Source: CAZHFW01 sp964531675
GTDB lineage: Bacteria; Planctomycetota; Phycisphaerae; Phycisphaerales; UBA1924
Direction of reading: 5' to 3'
Length of the DNA: 64,000 nucleotides
Assembly: GCA_964531675.1 (NCBI GenBank)
Contig: CAZHFW010000006.1
Location: 74,609-138,608 of the forward strand
The notes under the pieces were generated by a model. It saw only the letters and a program-made list of their open reading frames with translations, searched no databases and was not told where the DNA came from. The position numbers and the translations under genes are program-made. This document shows positions 1 through 7,919 of this stretch, in pieces. The stretch's first letter is position 1. Each line of letters starts with the position of its first letter.

Positions 1-1764
1 TGGGAAATGCACGCGCACGAGTTCTCCGCCTTCGGCTTCGGGCAGCCTCTCATGTGCTCCTCGAAGAACAACTACATGCGCCGCGACCTGCTCGATGCGG
101 TCTGGGAGCTCATGCCCGAGCACCAGGACGCCGCCATCGAGAAGCGCTCCGCCCAGCACGCCGACCTCAAGATCGCGATCATCGGCAAGCGCAACGCGGG
201 CAAGAGCACGCTCGTGAACCACATCGCGGGCGAGCCGCGCGTGATCGTTTCGGAGATCCCGGGAACGACGCGCGACGCCATCGACGTGCGCGTCGAGAAA
301 GACGGCAAGACCCTGGTCCTGGTCGACACCGCGGGACTCCGCCGCAAGAAGAGCTTCCAGGGACAGGTCGAGTGGTACGCCTACGACCGCCTCCAGCGCG
401 CGGTGGACCGCTCCGACGTCGTGCTGCTGCTCATCGACGCGACGACCAAGATCTCGCAGGTCGACGAGCAGGTCGCGATGATCGCCCAGAAGGCCTTCAA
501 GCCCATCATCGTGGGCATCAACAAGTGGGACCTTGCCGAAGGACAGCCCGGCCGCAACGGCAAGCCCGTGACGGTCCAGGACTATGAGGCGTACATCCGC
601 CGGGAACTCAAGGGTGTGGACTTTGCCCCCATCGCGTTCCTCTCGGGCGGCACGGGCCTGAACGTCAGCGAGACGATCGATCTGGCGTGGGACCTCTTCG
701 AGCAGACCCACCTGCGCATCGGCACCGGCAAGCTCAACCGCCTGTTCCGCAAGATCGTCGAACTCCGCGGCCCGGTGAGCAAGACCGGACAGGTCGCCAA
801 GGTCTACTACGTCGCGCAGACCGGCGTCGCGCCGCCCACGATCACGCTGGTCGTGAACTTCCCCGAGCTCTTCACCCCCAACTACCAGCGCTTCCTCATC
901 AACCGCCTCCGCGAGAACTCCGACTTCGTCGAGGTTCCCGTCAAGCTCAGCATCCGCGACCGCAAGCGCACGCTCCAGTCCGAGCGCGGCGGCGAGGTCG
1001 AGGAAATGGACACGCGCGTGCACCCCGGCGCCAGCGAAGAGCAGCTCCGCAAGGACGCGCTGCTCGGCATGCGTGCTGCCGCCCGCGAAGCGGTGGGCAA
1101 CGAGGCCGACGCGTACTTCGACGAGCCGATCCCCGAGTTCAAGGCCGCGCCCGCCAGGCCTGGCAAGACCCGCGTACCCCGGATCGACGACGATCTGGAC
1201 GAGGCGGCCCTCGAGCAGGCGCTGGCCGAGATGGAAGTCCGCGCGCTCGGCGCCGACGCCGATGAGCCCGAAGCCCCGCAAGGCAACGATCCGGTGTACG
1301 CCAGCGATGACTCCGAAGACGACGCTGGCGACGATGACGGCGCCGACGAGTCCGGATTCACCGCGGAGGATGAAGCGCCCGGGTCGAACTCCAGCGCGGA
1401 CGACGCTGAGGATGAACGCCCCGCGCGTGCGCCCGCCAAGTCCAGCAAGTCTTCCAAGCCCAGCGCCGCTGCAAAGCAGCACAAGGCGGCGGGCGCGAAG
1501 AAGTCCGGCTTTGGCAAGGGCCCCGCATCGAGCAAGGGCAAGCCCGCGCCCAAGTCGCACGCCAAGTCGTCCTCCAAGTCGGGCACAGCCAAGCCTGCAG
1601 CACCTTCCAGGAACGCCAAGCCAGCCGGAAAGCCCTCGGGCAAGAAGCCGGGCGGCAAGCCCGCTTCGGGAAAGAACGCGCCTGCCAAGAAGCCGCTGGG
1701 CAAGAAGGCTCCCGCGAGGAAGCCTTCGTCCAAAAACGTCCAGGGCAGCAAGAAGAAGCGCTGA
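1..1764 (+). CDS. der: GTPase Der (EngA), 5'-truncated, with long charged C-terminal tail
   Basis: Der is a tandem-GTPase that helps assemble the 50S ribosomal subunit. The frame is open from base 1, so the start and most of the first G domain lie upstream; what remains begins at the end of G1. The second G domain is complete: P-loop GKRNAGKST, switch motif PGTTRD, DTAG and NKWD. The KH-like domain follows (about residues 255-335). The protein then continues about 220 residues beyond the normal Der end, first Asp/Glu-rich, then a Lys/Ala/Pro/Ser-rich stretch like histone H1. Such a tail is not part of the Der family and may bind RNA or ribosomes (inference). The gene is convergent with ispE across an inverted-repeat element. 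Confidence 0.95.
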   Translation, partial: WEMHAHEFSAFGFGQPLMCSSKNNYMRRDLLDAVWELMPEHQDAAIEKRSAQHADLKIAIIGKRNAGKSTLVNHIAGEPRVIVSEIPGTTRDAIDVRVEKDGKTLVLVDTAGLRRKKSFQGQVEWYAYDRLQRAVDRSDVVLLLIDATTKISQVDEQVAMIAQKAFKPIIVGINKWDLAEGQPGRNGKPVTVQDYEAYIRRELKGVDFAPIAFLSGGTGLNVSETIDLAWDLFEQTHLRIGTGKLNRLFRKIVELRGPVSKTGQVAKVYYVAQTGVAPPTITLVVNFPELFTPNYQRFLINRLRENSDFVEVPVKLSIRDRKRTLQSERGGEVEEMDTRVHPGASEEQLRKDALLGMRAAAREAVGNEADAYFDEPIPEFKAAPARPGKTRVPRIDDDLDEAALEQALAEMEVRALGADADEPEAPQGNDPVYASDDSEDDAGDDDGADESGFTAEDEAPGSNSSADDAEDERPARAPAKSSKSSKPSAAAKQHKAAGAKKSGFGKGPASSKGKPAPKSHAKSSSKSGTAKPAAPSRNAKPAGKPSGKKPGGKPASGKNAPAKKPLGKKAPARKPSSKNVQGSKKKR

Positions 1765-1793
1765 GCGGCGGCGAGCCAACGGTCGGGGCTTCG

Positions 1794-1941
1794 CGTCAGA
1801 GCCGTGTCGCGCAAGCGACCGGCCCGGTCGCGTCCAAGCTCAGAACATCGCACGCGCTCGTCGTTGCGACATCTCGGCCGGGCTTTCAGATCCCGGTGTT
1901 TGTGCACGCCTGCCGGTCGCTTGCGCGACTCGGCTCTGACG
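1794..1941. repeat. Inverted-repeat element between convergent der and ispE
   Basis: Two 29-base arms (1794-1822 and 1913-1941) are reverse complements with one mismatch. The arm starts CGTCAGAGCCG and ends AGCGACCGG. The same arm sequence recurs after gmk at 15116-15144, again between convergent genes. It could act as a bidirectional terminator or be a REP/MITE-like element. There is no T-tract typical of an intrinsic terminator. Confidence 0.75.
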
Positions 1942-1954
1942 GGCGCATCTCGCC

Positions 1955-2839
1955 TCAGGCGAGCGTGGTCCGCACGATCGCGCAGTCCGGGAAGGCCCGG
2001 GCGTCGAGGCCTCGGCCGAGGCGGAAGAGCGTGCTGCCGCTGCCGGACATGTGGATGCCCGCGGCGCGTGCAACCAAGGGGGCCAGTCTTCTCCCACTCA
2101 CACTGTCCGCAGCGGCGAACAGGTCGTTGAACAGGCCTCGCGCGTCGATCTGCTTCGTGCGTGAGGCGTCCAGCGCGATCCGCCGGACTTCTTGAGCGCG
2201 CAGCGCGTGGCCCGGCGCGAGTGATTGATCGAATGCGCGGTACACCGCGCGGGTGTCGCATCCAAAGGGCGGGAAGATCAGCTCGGCCTCGCCACCCACC
2301 CGGTCGATCCGCTCGATCTGGTCGCCGAAGCCCTCAACCAGCGCGGGCCTGGGAGGCTGATGCGCGTCATCGATGAAGTACGCGATGTCCGATCCGAGGC
2401 TCGCCGAGAGTCGCTGGAGCTCGCTCGTCGCCAGGCCGAGGTCGAAGAGCGCGTTGAGCCCCATCAGCGTCGCCGCGGCATCCGCCGATCCGCCGCCAAG
2501 CCCGCCTCCCGCGGGGATGCGCTTGCGCACGAGCAGGTCGCACGCGAGCGACTGGCCCGTGTGGCGTTCGAGCAACGCGTGGGCACGGGCTGCCAGATCG
2601 CGTTCGATGGGCCAGTCGATGGGCGAAGGCCGCGGCGCGTCGCCGGCCCACTCGATCCGGCATCGCGAAGTTCCGGATGCAAGCCTGACGATCTCCACAT
2701 CGTCATGGAGCTCGATCGCGTGGAACCACGAGGCGATGCGGTGCCAGCCAGCTTTGGCGCTCCCCTGAGGCTCGGGCGGCGCGACCGCCAGCGTCAGGTT
2801 GAGCTTCGCGTGCGCCGCGATGTGCACCCGTGCGTCCAT
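1955..2839 (-). CDS. ispE: 4-diphosphocytidyl-2-C-methyl-D-erythritol kinase
   Basis: IspE phosphorylates CDP-methylerythritol in the cytosolic MEP pathway of isoprenoid synthesis. The N-terminus has HAKLNLTL, typical of the family. The GHMP-kinase ATP loop reads PAGGGLGGGSADAAA, and the C-terminal GHMP domain has MSGSGSTLF. I chose the ATG at 2839 because it places about ten residues before the AKLN motif, as in other IspE proteins, and because TACCAT lies 6 bases upstream. A GTG at 2878 overlaps the folC stop as GTGA behind a purine-rich stretch, and would add 13 residues. The gene follows folC on the same strand. dxr, of the same pathway, is at 22.8 kb. Confidence 0.93.
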   Translation of the reverse strand: MDARVHIAAHAKLNLTLAVAPPEPQGSAKAGWHRIASWFHAIELHDDVEIVRLASGTSRCRIEWAGDAPRPSPIDWPIERDLAARAHALLERHTGQSLACDLLVRKRIPAGGGLGGGSADAAATLMGLNALFDLGLATSELQRLSASLGSDIAYFIDDAHQPPRPALVEGFGDQIERIDRVGGEAELIFPPFGCDTRAVYRAFDQSLAPGHALRAQEVRRIALDASRTKQIDARGLFNDLFAAADSVSGRRLAPLVARAAGIHMSGSGSTLFRLGRGLDARAFPDCAIVRTTLA

Positions 2840-2874
2840 CAGGCCATGGTACAACCCGGCAAGTGCGCGAGTGC

Positions 2875-4488
2875 TCACTTCTTCTTGAGCTTCTTCTCGG
2901 GCTTGGCCTCGAGGTTGACCGCGGAGGCCTGAGGCGGACGCGAGATCTTCACGTCGGGCGTTCTGGTCTCAGGCTTGGAGCTCTCCGCGGGCTTGTTCTT
3001 CTTCTCGAGCAGGAGCTTCTTGGCCTCGCCCGCGAGGTAGAACGAGCCTGTGACGCAGATCAGATCGTCGCGTCCGACCGCGCGGGCCGCCAGGTTCAGG
3101 GCGGTCTTGAGGTCGGGCGTGATCTGGGTCATCTTGTGCGAGATCTCCGCGAAGCGCCGCTGGAGATCGCGCGGATCGACCGCACGCGGGTTGTTGTCGC
3201 TCCGCGTGAAGATGATCTTGTCGGCGCCGGAGGAGAGCTTGCTGAGCATCCCCGGGATGTCCTTGTCGGCGGCGCATCCGAAGATCACGACCATGGAGTC
3301 ATAGCGGATGTGCGAGCCGATGGAGCGCATCAGCGCGCCCACGGACTCGGGGTTGTGGGCGCCGTCCACCAGGATGCGGGGCTGGGTCCAGACGAACTCG
3401 AGCCTGCCGTGGTTGGGCGTGGAGGAGAGGCCATTCGCGACCTTGCGCTCGGGGGTCTCAAAGCCGCGCTCGCGGAGTTTGTCCACGATCGCAAGGGCCA
3501 GGCCCGCGTTCTGCGCCTGGTGCTCGCCCTTGAGCGGCACAGGCAGGTGCTCGAAGTTGGAACGCTGGCTGTTCAGGCACACGCGCACGTGCGGCCCGAG
3601 CTCGTTGTTGGACTCGAAGCGGTAGCTGAAGTCGATCTCTTTGCCGAGCTCAAAGAGCGGGCACCCGACCTCGGCCGCGACCTCGCGGAAGACCGTCATG
3701 ACCGCGGGCTGCTGGCCATAGGTCAGCGCGGGGACGCCCGGCTTGAAGATCCCCGCCTTCTCGCGCGCGATCTTCTCGACGGTGTCGCCCAGGAGCTCCT
3801 TGTGCTCGAGCTGGATGCTCGTGATCGCGGTGACTTCGGGGGTAATCACGTTGGTCGCGTCGAGCCTGCCGCCCAGGCCGACCTCGATGACCGCGATGTC
3901 CACCGCCTGCTCGGCGAAGTAGAGGAAGCACAGGGCGGTGAGGAGTTCGAAGAACGTCGCTTCGCCGTGCTCCTTGGCGACCTTTTCGGAAGCCTGGGAG
4001 ACCTTGGCCAGCAAGCGCGCAAAGTCGTCCTCGGAGATCACCTGCTGGTTGATGCGGATGCGCTCGCGGATGTCCACCAGATGCGGGCTGGTGTAGAGCC
4101 CCACGGTGTACCCGCAACCCTGGAGGCAGGAGGCGGTCATCTCGCAGGTTGAGCCCTTGCCCTTGGAGCCCGCGATGTGTACCGAGCGGAACGCCCGGTG
4201 GACGTCCCCGAGGGACTCCATCAGGGCCTTCATGCGCTCGAGCTTGAAGACGTGCTTGTCGATCTGGGAGGGGCGGGCCCGCTCCACGTTGATGCGGTCA
4301 TAGAGCCAGTCGACCGCCGCCTGATACCCCGGGAATGACTTGGGGAAGCGCGGCAGCGAGGCCGCCTCGCCGCGCTCGGCGGCCAGGGGCTTGGGCTTCA
4401 ATCGGCGGGCGGAAGACTTACGGCTTCCGATCGCATTTCGTTTGGAAGCGGCGGCCGACTTGGGCCGCACGCCGGAAGGCTTTGGCAT
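2875..4488 (-). CDS. folC: Bifunctional folylpolyglutamate synthase / dihydrofolate synthase
   Basis: FolC ligates glutamate to dihydropteroate and folates using ATP in the cytosol. A Mur-ligase-type P-loop GSKGKGS lies at residues 107-113, followed by TSPHL, the IEVGLGGRLDATN block and the C-terminal LVDGAHNPE motif. At 537 residues it is longer than the usual 420-450. The extra length is a basic N-terminal extension of about 45 residues and a Lys/Pro-rich C-terminal tail ending KPEKKLKKK. A TAGAAT box at 4498-4503 sits 9 bases before the ATG, so the mRNA may be leaderless. ispE follows with no gap. Confidence 0.95.
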   Translation of the reverse strand: MPKPSGVRPKSAAASKRNAIGSRKSSARRLKPKPLAAERGEAASLPRFPKSFPGYQAAVDWLYDRINVERARPSQIDKHVFKLERMKALMESLGDVHRAFRSVHIAGSKGKGSTCEMTASCLQGCGYTVGLYTSPHLVDIRERIRINQQVISEDDFARLLAKVSQASEKVAKEHGEATFFELLTALCFLYFAEQAVDIAVIEVGLGGRLDATNVITPEVTAITSIQLEHKELLGDTVEKIAREKAGIFKPGVPALTYGQQPAVMTVFREVAAEVGCPLFELGKEIDFSYRFESNNELGPHVRVCLNSQRSNFEHLPVPLKGEHQAQNAGLALAIVDKLRERGFETPERKVANGLSSTPNHGRLEFVWTQPRILVDGAHNPESVGALMRSIGSHIRYDSMVVIFGCAADKDIPGMLSKLSSGADKIIFTRSDNNPRAVDPRDLQRRFAEISHKMTQITPDLKTALNLAARAVGRDDLICVTGSFYLAGEAKKLLLEKKNKPAESSKPETRTPDVKISRPPQASAVNLEAKPEKKLKKK

Positions 4489-4683
4489 GACGGCTCGATT
4501 CTAGCGAGAAGGTCCGGAATTCCGAGACGGATTTGCGTCTCCTCCGACGCATGTGGCGCGCGGAAGTTCGCCGAGCAAACCCAAGATTGGTTTTCGGACC
4601 TCCACGACGAGGACAGCACAACGCCCCGGGCGCGCCCCGGATTGCCCGGTTCCTTTGATTCCTGAGCGCCGATTCGGGCTGCT

Positions 4684-5142
4684 TCAGAGCGACGCGGGGT
4701 TCTTGCCCTGCTCGATGGCGGTGATCTTGTCCACGCGCCGCTGGTGGCGGCCGCCCTCAAACTGGGTGTTGATGAAGACTTCCGTGATCTTTTCGATCAG
4801 GCGCTGGCCGAGGAGATCGCCCGACATGCACACCACGTTGGCGTCGTTGTGGCTCCGCGAAAGCTGCGCGGTGAGCTCGTCGTGGACGACCGCGGCCCGG
4901 GCGCCGTCGACCTTGTTGGCCGCGATGGAGACTCCGATGCCCGTGCCGCAGATCAGAACGCCGAACTTGGCCTTGCCGTCGGCGACCGCATGGGCGACCT
5001 GGTAGGCCGGCTCGGGATAGTCCACGCTCTGACCGGAGCAATCACCGAGCAGAAGGGCCTCGTGCCCCTCCCGCTTGAGCTTCTCAGCCAGGTTCTTGAT
5101 GGCCGAGGTTCCACGGTGATCCCCACCCAGCGCGATGACCAT
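4684..5142 (-). CDS. rpiB: Ribose-5-phosphate isomerase B
   Basis: RpiB interconverts ribose 5-phosphate and ribulose 5-phosphate in the pentose phosphate pathway. The 152-residue protein has the family length. Visible motifs are GGDHRG at the N-terminus, the catalytic Cys65 with GTGIG just after it, VVHDE around His87 and the SRSHNDANV block. The start at 5142 was chosen over an upstream in-frame ATG at 5184 because the family begins directly with MVIALGGDHRG and a GAAAGGCGG-like ribosome binding site precedes it. It lies between folC and the Sua5-phosphatase fusion on the same strand, with gaps of about 195 and 70 bases. Confidence 0.95.
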   Translation of the reverse strand: MVIALGGDHRGTSAIKNLAEKLKREGHEALLLGDCSGQSVDYPEPAYQVAHAVADGKAKFGVLICGTGIGVSIAANKVDGARAAVVHDELTAQLSRSHNDANVVCMSGDLLGQRLIEKITEVFINTQFEGGRHQRRVDKITAIEQGKNPASL

Positions 5143-5212
5143 GCCTGTCCGCCTTTCGGTCAGTCTTCCACCCGCCCCCAGCACGTCCCGGAGGCTGCCG
5201 GTGGATGAACGC

Positions 5213-6367
5213 TCACCGGTCGAAGCTATTGAAGCGCCCGCGGATCAGTTCGGCGAGCCGTTCGGCGGTTTTCCTGTAGAGCTCCAGGGGCCCGCCGATC
5301 GGGTCGGGGATGTCCGCGCCGCTGGGGTCCAGGATCTGCACCTTGGCTTCGGCAGCCGGGTCCAGCGCCAGGATCGCCCGGCGGTGGCTGGCGGTCATCG
5401 CATAGACGACATCCGACTCGGCGATCATCTGCTTGGTCAGTGCCCGCGAGCGGTGGGCGCCCAGGGTGATGCCCATGGCCGCCAGTGCCTCGGCCGCCTC
5501 GGAAGTCCCGGGCTCGCCTGAGATTGCGGAGGTTCCCGCGGACCAGACCCGGGTCAGGGATCCGGGTTGGGCGTGCACGAGGCTGCGCGCGATCGCCTCG
5601 GCCATGGGGCTCCGGCAGGTGTTCCCGGTGCACACGAACAGCACGTGGCGTTCGAGCTGGCGAAGGATGTAGCGCTCTTCCAGGGCGTTCTGCTCGAGAA
5701 CCTCGAAGCCGCCATCGGTGAGCAGGCGGACCGTGGTGGAGGGCTTGCCGTAGTGGGTGGGCCCGTCGTCGAGGATCATGCCGATGCCGGCGCTGGCCGC
5801 GCGGTCCGAGTCGGCGGGCGCGATGGCGTCCCGGCCGTCGCCAAGGCCGAGGATCGAGGTCCGGTCGAGCACGACGGGGACGCCGGCCTTGGTCAGGACG
5901 TCGACGGTGACGGGGTGGTTGGGGATGCGGATGCTGATGACGCCGCCGCCGTCGATCGAGCCATGCACCACGCCGAGTTTGCGGATGAGGGGCTCGATCT
6001 GCTCCTCGGGCTTCTGCACGAGCAGGCGGATGGGCCCGGGGGTGAGCTTGCGGAGGATGCGGCGGTGGAGCGGCGCGGTGATGTCGAGGGCGTCCAGGAC
6101 CGCGTCGGTGGAGGGCGCGTGCCAGGTACCGAAGGGGCGTTCGCGGCGCTGGGACTCCCCAACGTCGGGGGCCTGCCTGGCGGTGCCCGGGATCGCGGCG
6201 AGTTTGCGCAGGCTGTCGTGGGATGCAGCGCTGGCGGCGACGCCGTAGACCGTCTCGGTCGGCAGGACCACCAAGCCGCCCTCACGAATGAGTCGGGCGG
6301 CTTCGGCGATGGCAGCGGCCTTCTGAGATGGCGGCGCGCTTTGGAGGCTGATCCGGGAGAGGGTCAC
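5213..6367 (-). CDS. Sua5/YrdC-like domain fused to low-molecular-weight (arginine) phosphatase
   Basis: This is a two-domain fusion. Residues about 15-215 resemble the Sua5/YrdC/TsaC fold that makes threonylcarbamoyl-AMP for tRNA t6A (LPTETVYGVA, KPSTTVRL). Residues about 240-384 are a low-molecular-weight phosphatase with loop CTGNTCRSP (Cys246, Arg252) and DIPDPIG at the end. The Thr in CTGNTCR matches the YwlE protein-arginine phosphatases rather than tyrosine phosphatases. The Sua5 half is unusual: the KxR region is rearranged (ARQAPDVGESQRRERPF), and the SAN signature is replaced by RTSILGLGDG. Synthase activity is therefore uncertain. The GTG start fits the domain edge, with CATACT 11 bases upstream. 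An open frame runs on to 6604, but its extra residues look non-coding. Confidence 0.85.
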   Translation of the reverse strand: MTLSRISLQSAPPSQKAAAIAEAARLIREGGLVVLPTETVYGVAASAASHDSLRKLAAIPGTARQAPDVGESQRRERPFGTWHAPSTDAVLDALDITAPLHRRILRKLTPGPIRLLVQKPEEQIEPLIRKLGVVHGSIDGGGVISIRIPNHPVTVDVLTKAGVPVVLDRTSILGLGDGRDAIAPADSDRAASAGIGMILDDGPTHYGKPSTTVRLLTDGGFEVLEQNALEERYILRQLERHVLFVCTGNTCRSPMAEAIARSLVHAQPGSLTRVWSAGTSAISGEPGTSEAAEALAAMGITLGAHRSRALTKQMIAESDVVYAMTASHRRAILALDPAAEAKVQILDPSGADIPDPIGGPLELYRKTAERLAELIRGRFNSFDR

Positions 6368-6662
6368 GAAGGACCGGCAGTATGGGTGAAAGCGGCAGGG
6401 AGGGCAAACCACCCCGAAATAGGCTTGTGTTCGGGTTGATTGCAGCGGATCGGCGGGGCGTGCAGCCGAGGGGAGATTGAGCGGTAGAGTGGGAGGGTCG
6501 GACGCGGACGCAACATCCGCGCGTTGGAATCCGAACAGACTACGGGGCGGGCGGGTCGATGCTGTACCATCGGCACTATCCTGCACCCCGCCTCGTGCAG
6601 CCAAGGCCGCGGTTCTCGCGGGCCAAGGCGTTCAAATGCCCCTCACGCTCCAGGAGCGATGC
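6368..6662. other. Intergenic region between divergent genes
   Basis: About 295 bases separate the Sua5-phosphatase gene (minus) from the prepilin gene (plus). A CATACT box at 6379-6384 on the minus strand could serve the leftward gene. AGGAG at 6652-6656 is the ribosome binding site of the rightward gene. I see no RNA gene or repeat. Confidence 0.4.
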
Positions 6663-7793
6663 ATGTCTCGGACGAATCAGACCGGTCTTTCGCCGCGCCG
6701 CTGCGGGTTCACGCTCGTTGAGCTGCTCGTGGTCATGGCGATCATCGCCCTGGTCATCTCCATCCTGCTCCCGGCCCTGGGTGGGGCCCGCAACGCGGCC
6801 AAGTCCGCGACCACCACGAGCATGGCCAGCCAAATCACCCAGGCGTCCGAGTCCTTCCAGCTCGACAACCGCCGGGTCCCGGGCCGTTTCAGCGCCCGCG
6901 AGATGGGCGACAAGGAAAACGCCACCCGAGGCCTCTCCGGCATGGAGAACCTCATGCTCGATCTGGCCGGCGGCGTCGTCGGCGAGGGCAACACCAAGCC
7001 CACCCAGTACCCCAAGGCGATCGCGGTCAGCCCCATCGATCCCTCCGGCGGAAAGGTTGATCAGGTCTGGGTCGAGCCCGGCCTGATCGGCTCGGCAGCG
7101 GGCGGCAGCAAGGCGTACTACGTCCCCCAGGCCAAGTACTTCGCGGTCCAGCTCAACGGCGGCGGGAGCAACGACGTCGCACAGTTCGGCATCGATGGCC
7201 CCACCGGCAAGACCGAGGCCGACATCCAGATCCCCGACGTCATCGACGCCTGGGGCAACCCGTTCCTGGTCTGGACCGAGGACGACGCGTCGCCTTCGGT
7301 GACCAATGACGTCGCCAAGTTCGCAGCCATCGACTCCACCAACGCCGCCCACTTCTACTGGAACCAAAACGCGGCGTTCCTAAAGGCCAACGCCCTGGGC
7401 CGGGCCCGCACCAACCAGACCAAGGTCAGCGGCTCAAACGTCTACAGCATGCTCGGCAGCGGCGTGAACACGACCGACCTGCAGGGCAATATGGCGGTCC
7501 TGCTCGGCAATCCCAATCTGCCGACCGACCTGTCCAAGGACCCGGTCCTGCCGACCGCCGGCCGCGGGCGGGTGGTCGTCCAGTCCGCGGGCACCGATGG
7601 CTACTACATGGGCAAGCGCGACCGCGGCGGCAAGCGCGTCACCAGCGGCTCGGACACCCTGGCCTTTGCGATGAACTTCTACCGCACCGACAAGGCGGTC
7701 AAGGCCGATCGCCTCAAGGACCGCGATGGCAAGGAAGGCACCTTCGATCAGAAGGATGACTTCGACGACATCGTGATCTCCGGCGGCAACTGA
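6663..7793 (+). CDS. Prepilin-type N-terminal cleavage/methylation domain protein (pseudopilin-like)
   Basis: The first 40 residues form a type IV pilin/type II secretion leader: a short basic leader, then CGFTLVELLVVMAIIALV, with predicted prepilin-peptidase cleavage between G and F. A hydrophobic helix of about 20 residues follows. The rest (about 330 residues) is a soluble domain rich in Gly, Asp, Asn and Thr, with a DGYYMGKRDRGGK segment near the end. It is probably exported and anchored in the inner membrane or assembled into a pseudopilus. Planctomycetes encode many such proteins, and the substrate is unknown. The ATG at 6663 has AGGAG six bases upstream. An intrinsic terminator follows the stop. 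Confidence 0.88.
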   Translation: MSRTNQTGLSPRRCGFTLVELLVVMAIIALVISILLPALGGARNAAKSATTTSMASQITQASESFQLDNRRVPGRFSAREMGDKENATRGLSGMENLMLDLAGGVVGEGNTKPTQYPKAIAVSPIDPSGGKVDQVWVEPGLIGSAAGGSKAYYVPQAKYFAVQLNGGGSNDVAQFGIDGPTGKTEADIQIPDVIDAWGNPFLVWTEDDASPSVTNDVAKFAAIDSTNAAHFYWNQNAAFLKANALGRARTNQTKVSGSNVYSMLGSGVNTTDLQGNMAVLLGNPNLPTDLSKDPVLPTAGRGRVVVQSAGTDGYYMGKRDRGGKRVTSGSDTLAFAMNFYRTDKAVKADRLKDRDGKEGTFDQKDDFDDIVISGGN

Positions 7794-7840
7794 TTTCGCA
7801 GCCGGCCTCGAAGCCAGACCCACATCAGGGTGTGATTCAA

Positions 7841-7870
7841 CCCCGAGCCCCGTGCTCGGGGTTTTTGTTT
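7841..7870 (+). terminator. Rho-independent terminator after the prepilin gene
   Basis: Arms CCCCGAGC (7841-7848) and GCTCGGGG (7854-7861) pair perfectly over a 5-base loop, followed by TTTTTGTTT. It lies 47 bases after the prepilin stop and just before comEC. Confidence 0.85.
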
Positions 7871-7919
7871 GCACAAACCTGCTTTGACAGATTGTTACAT
7901 CCACGCCACGCTGTCGCAT

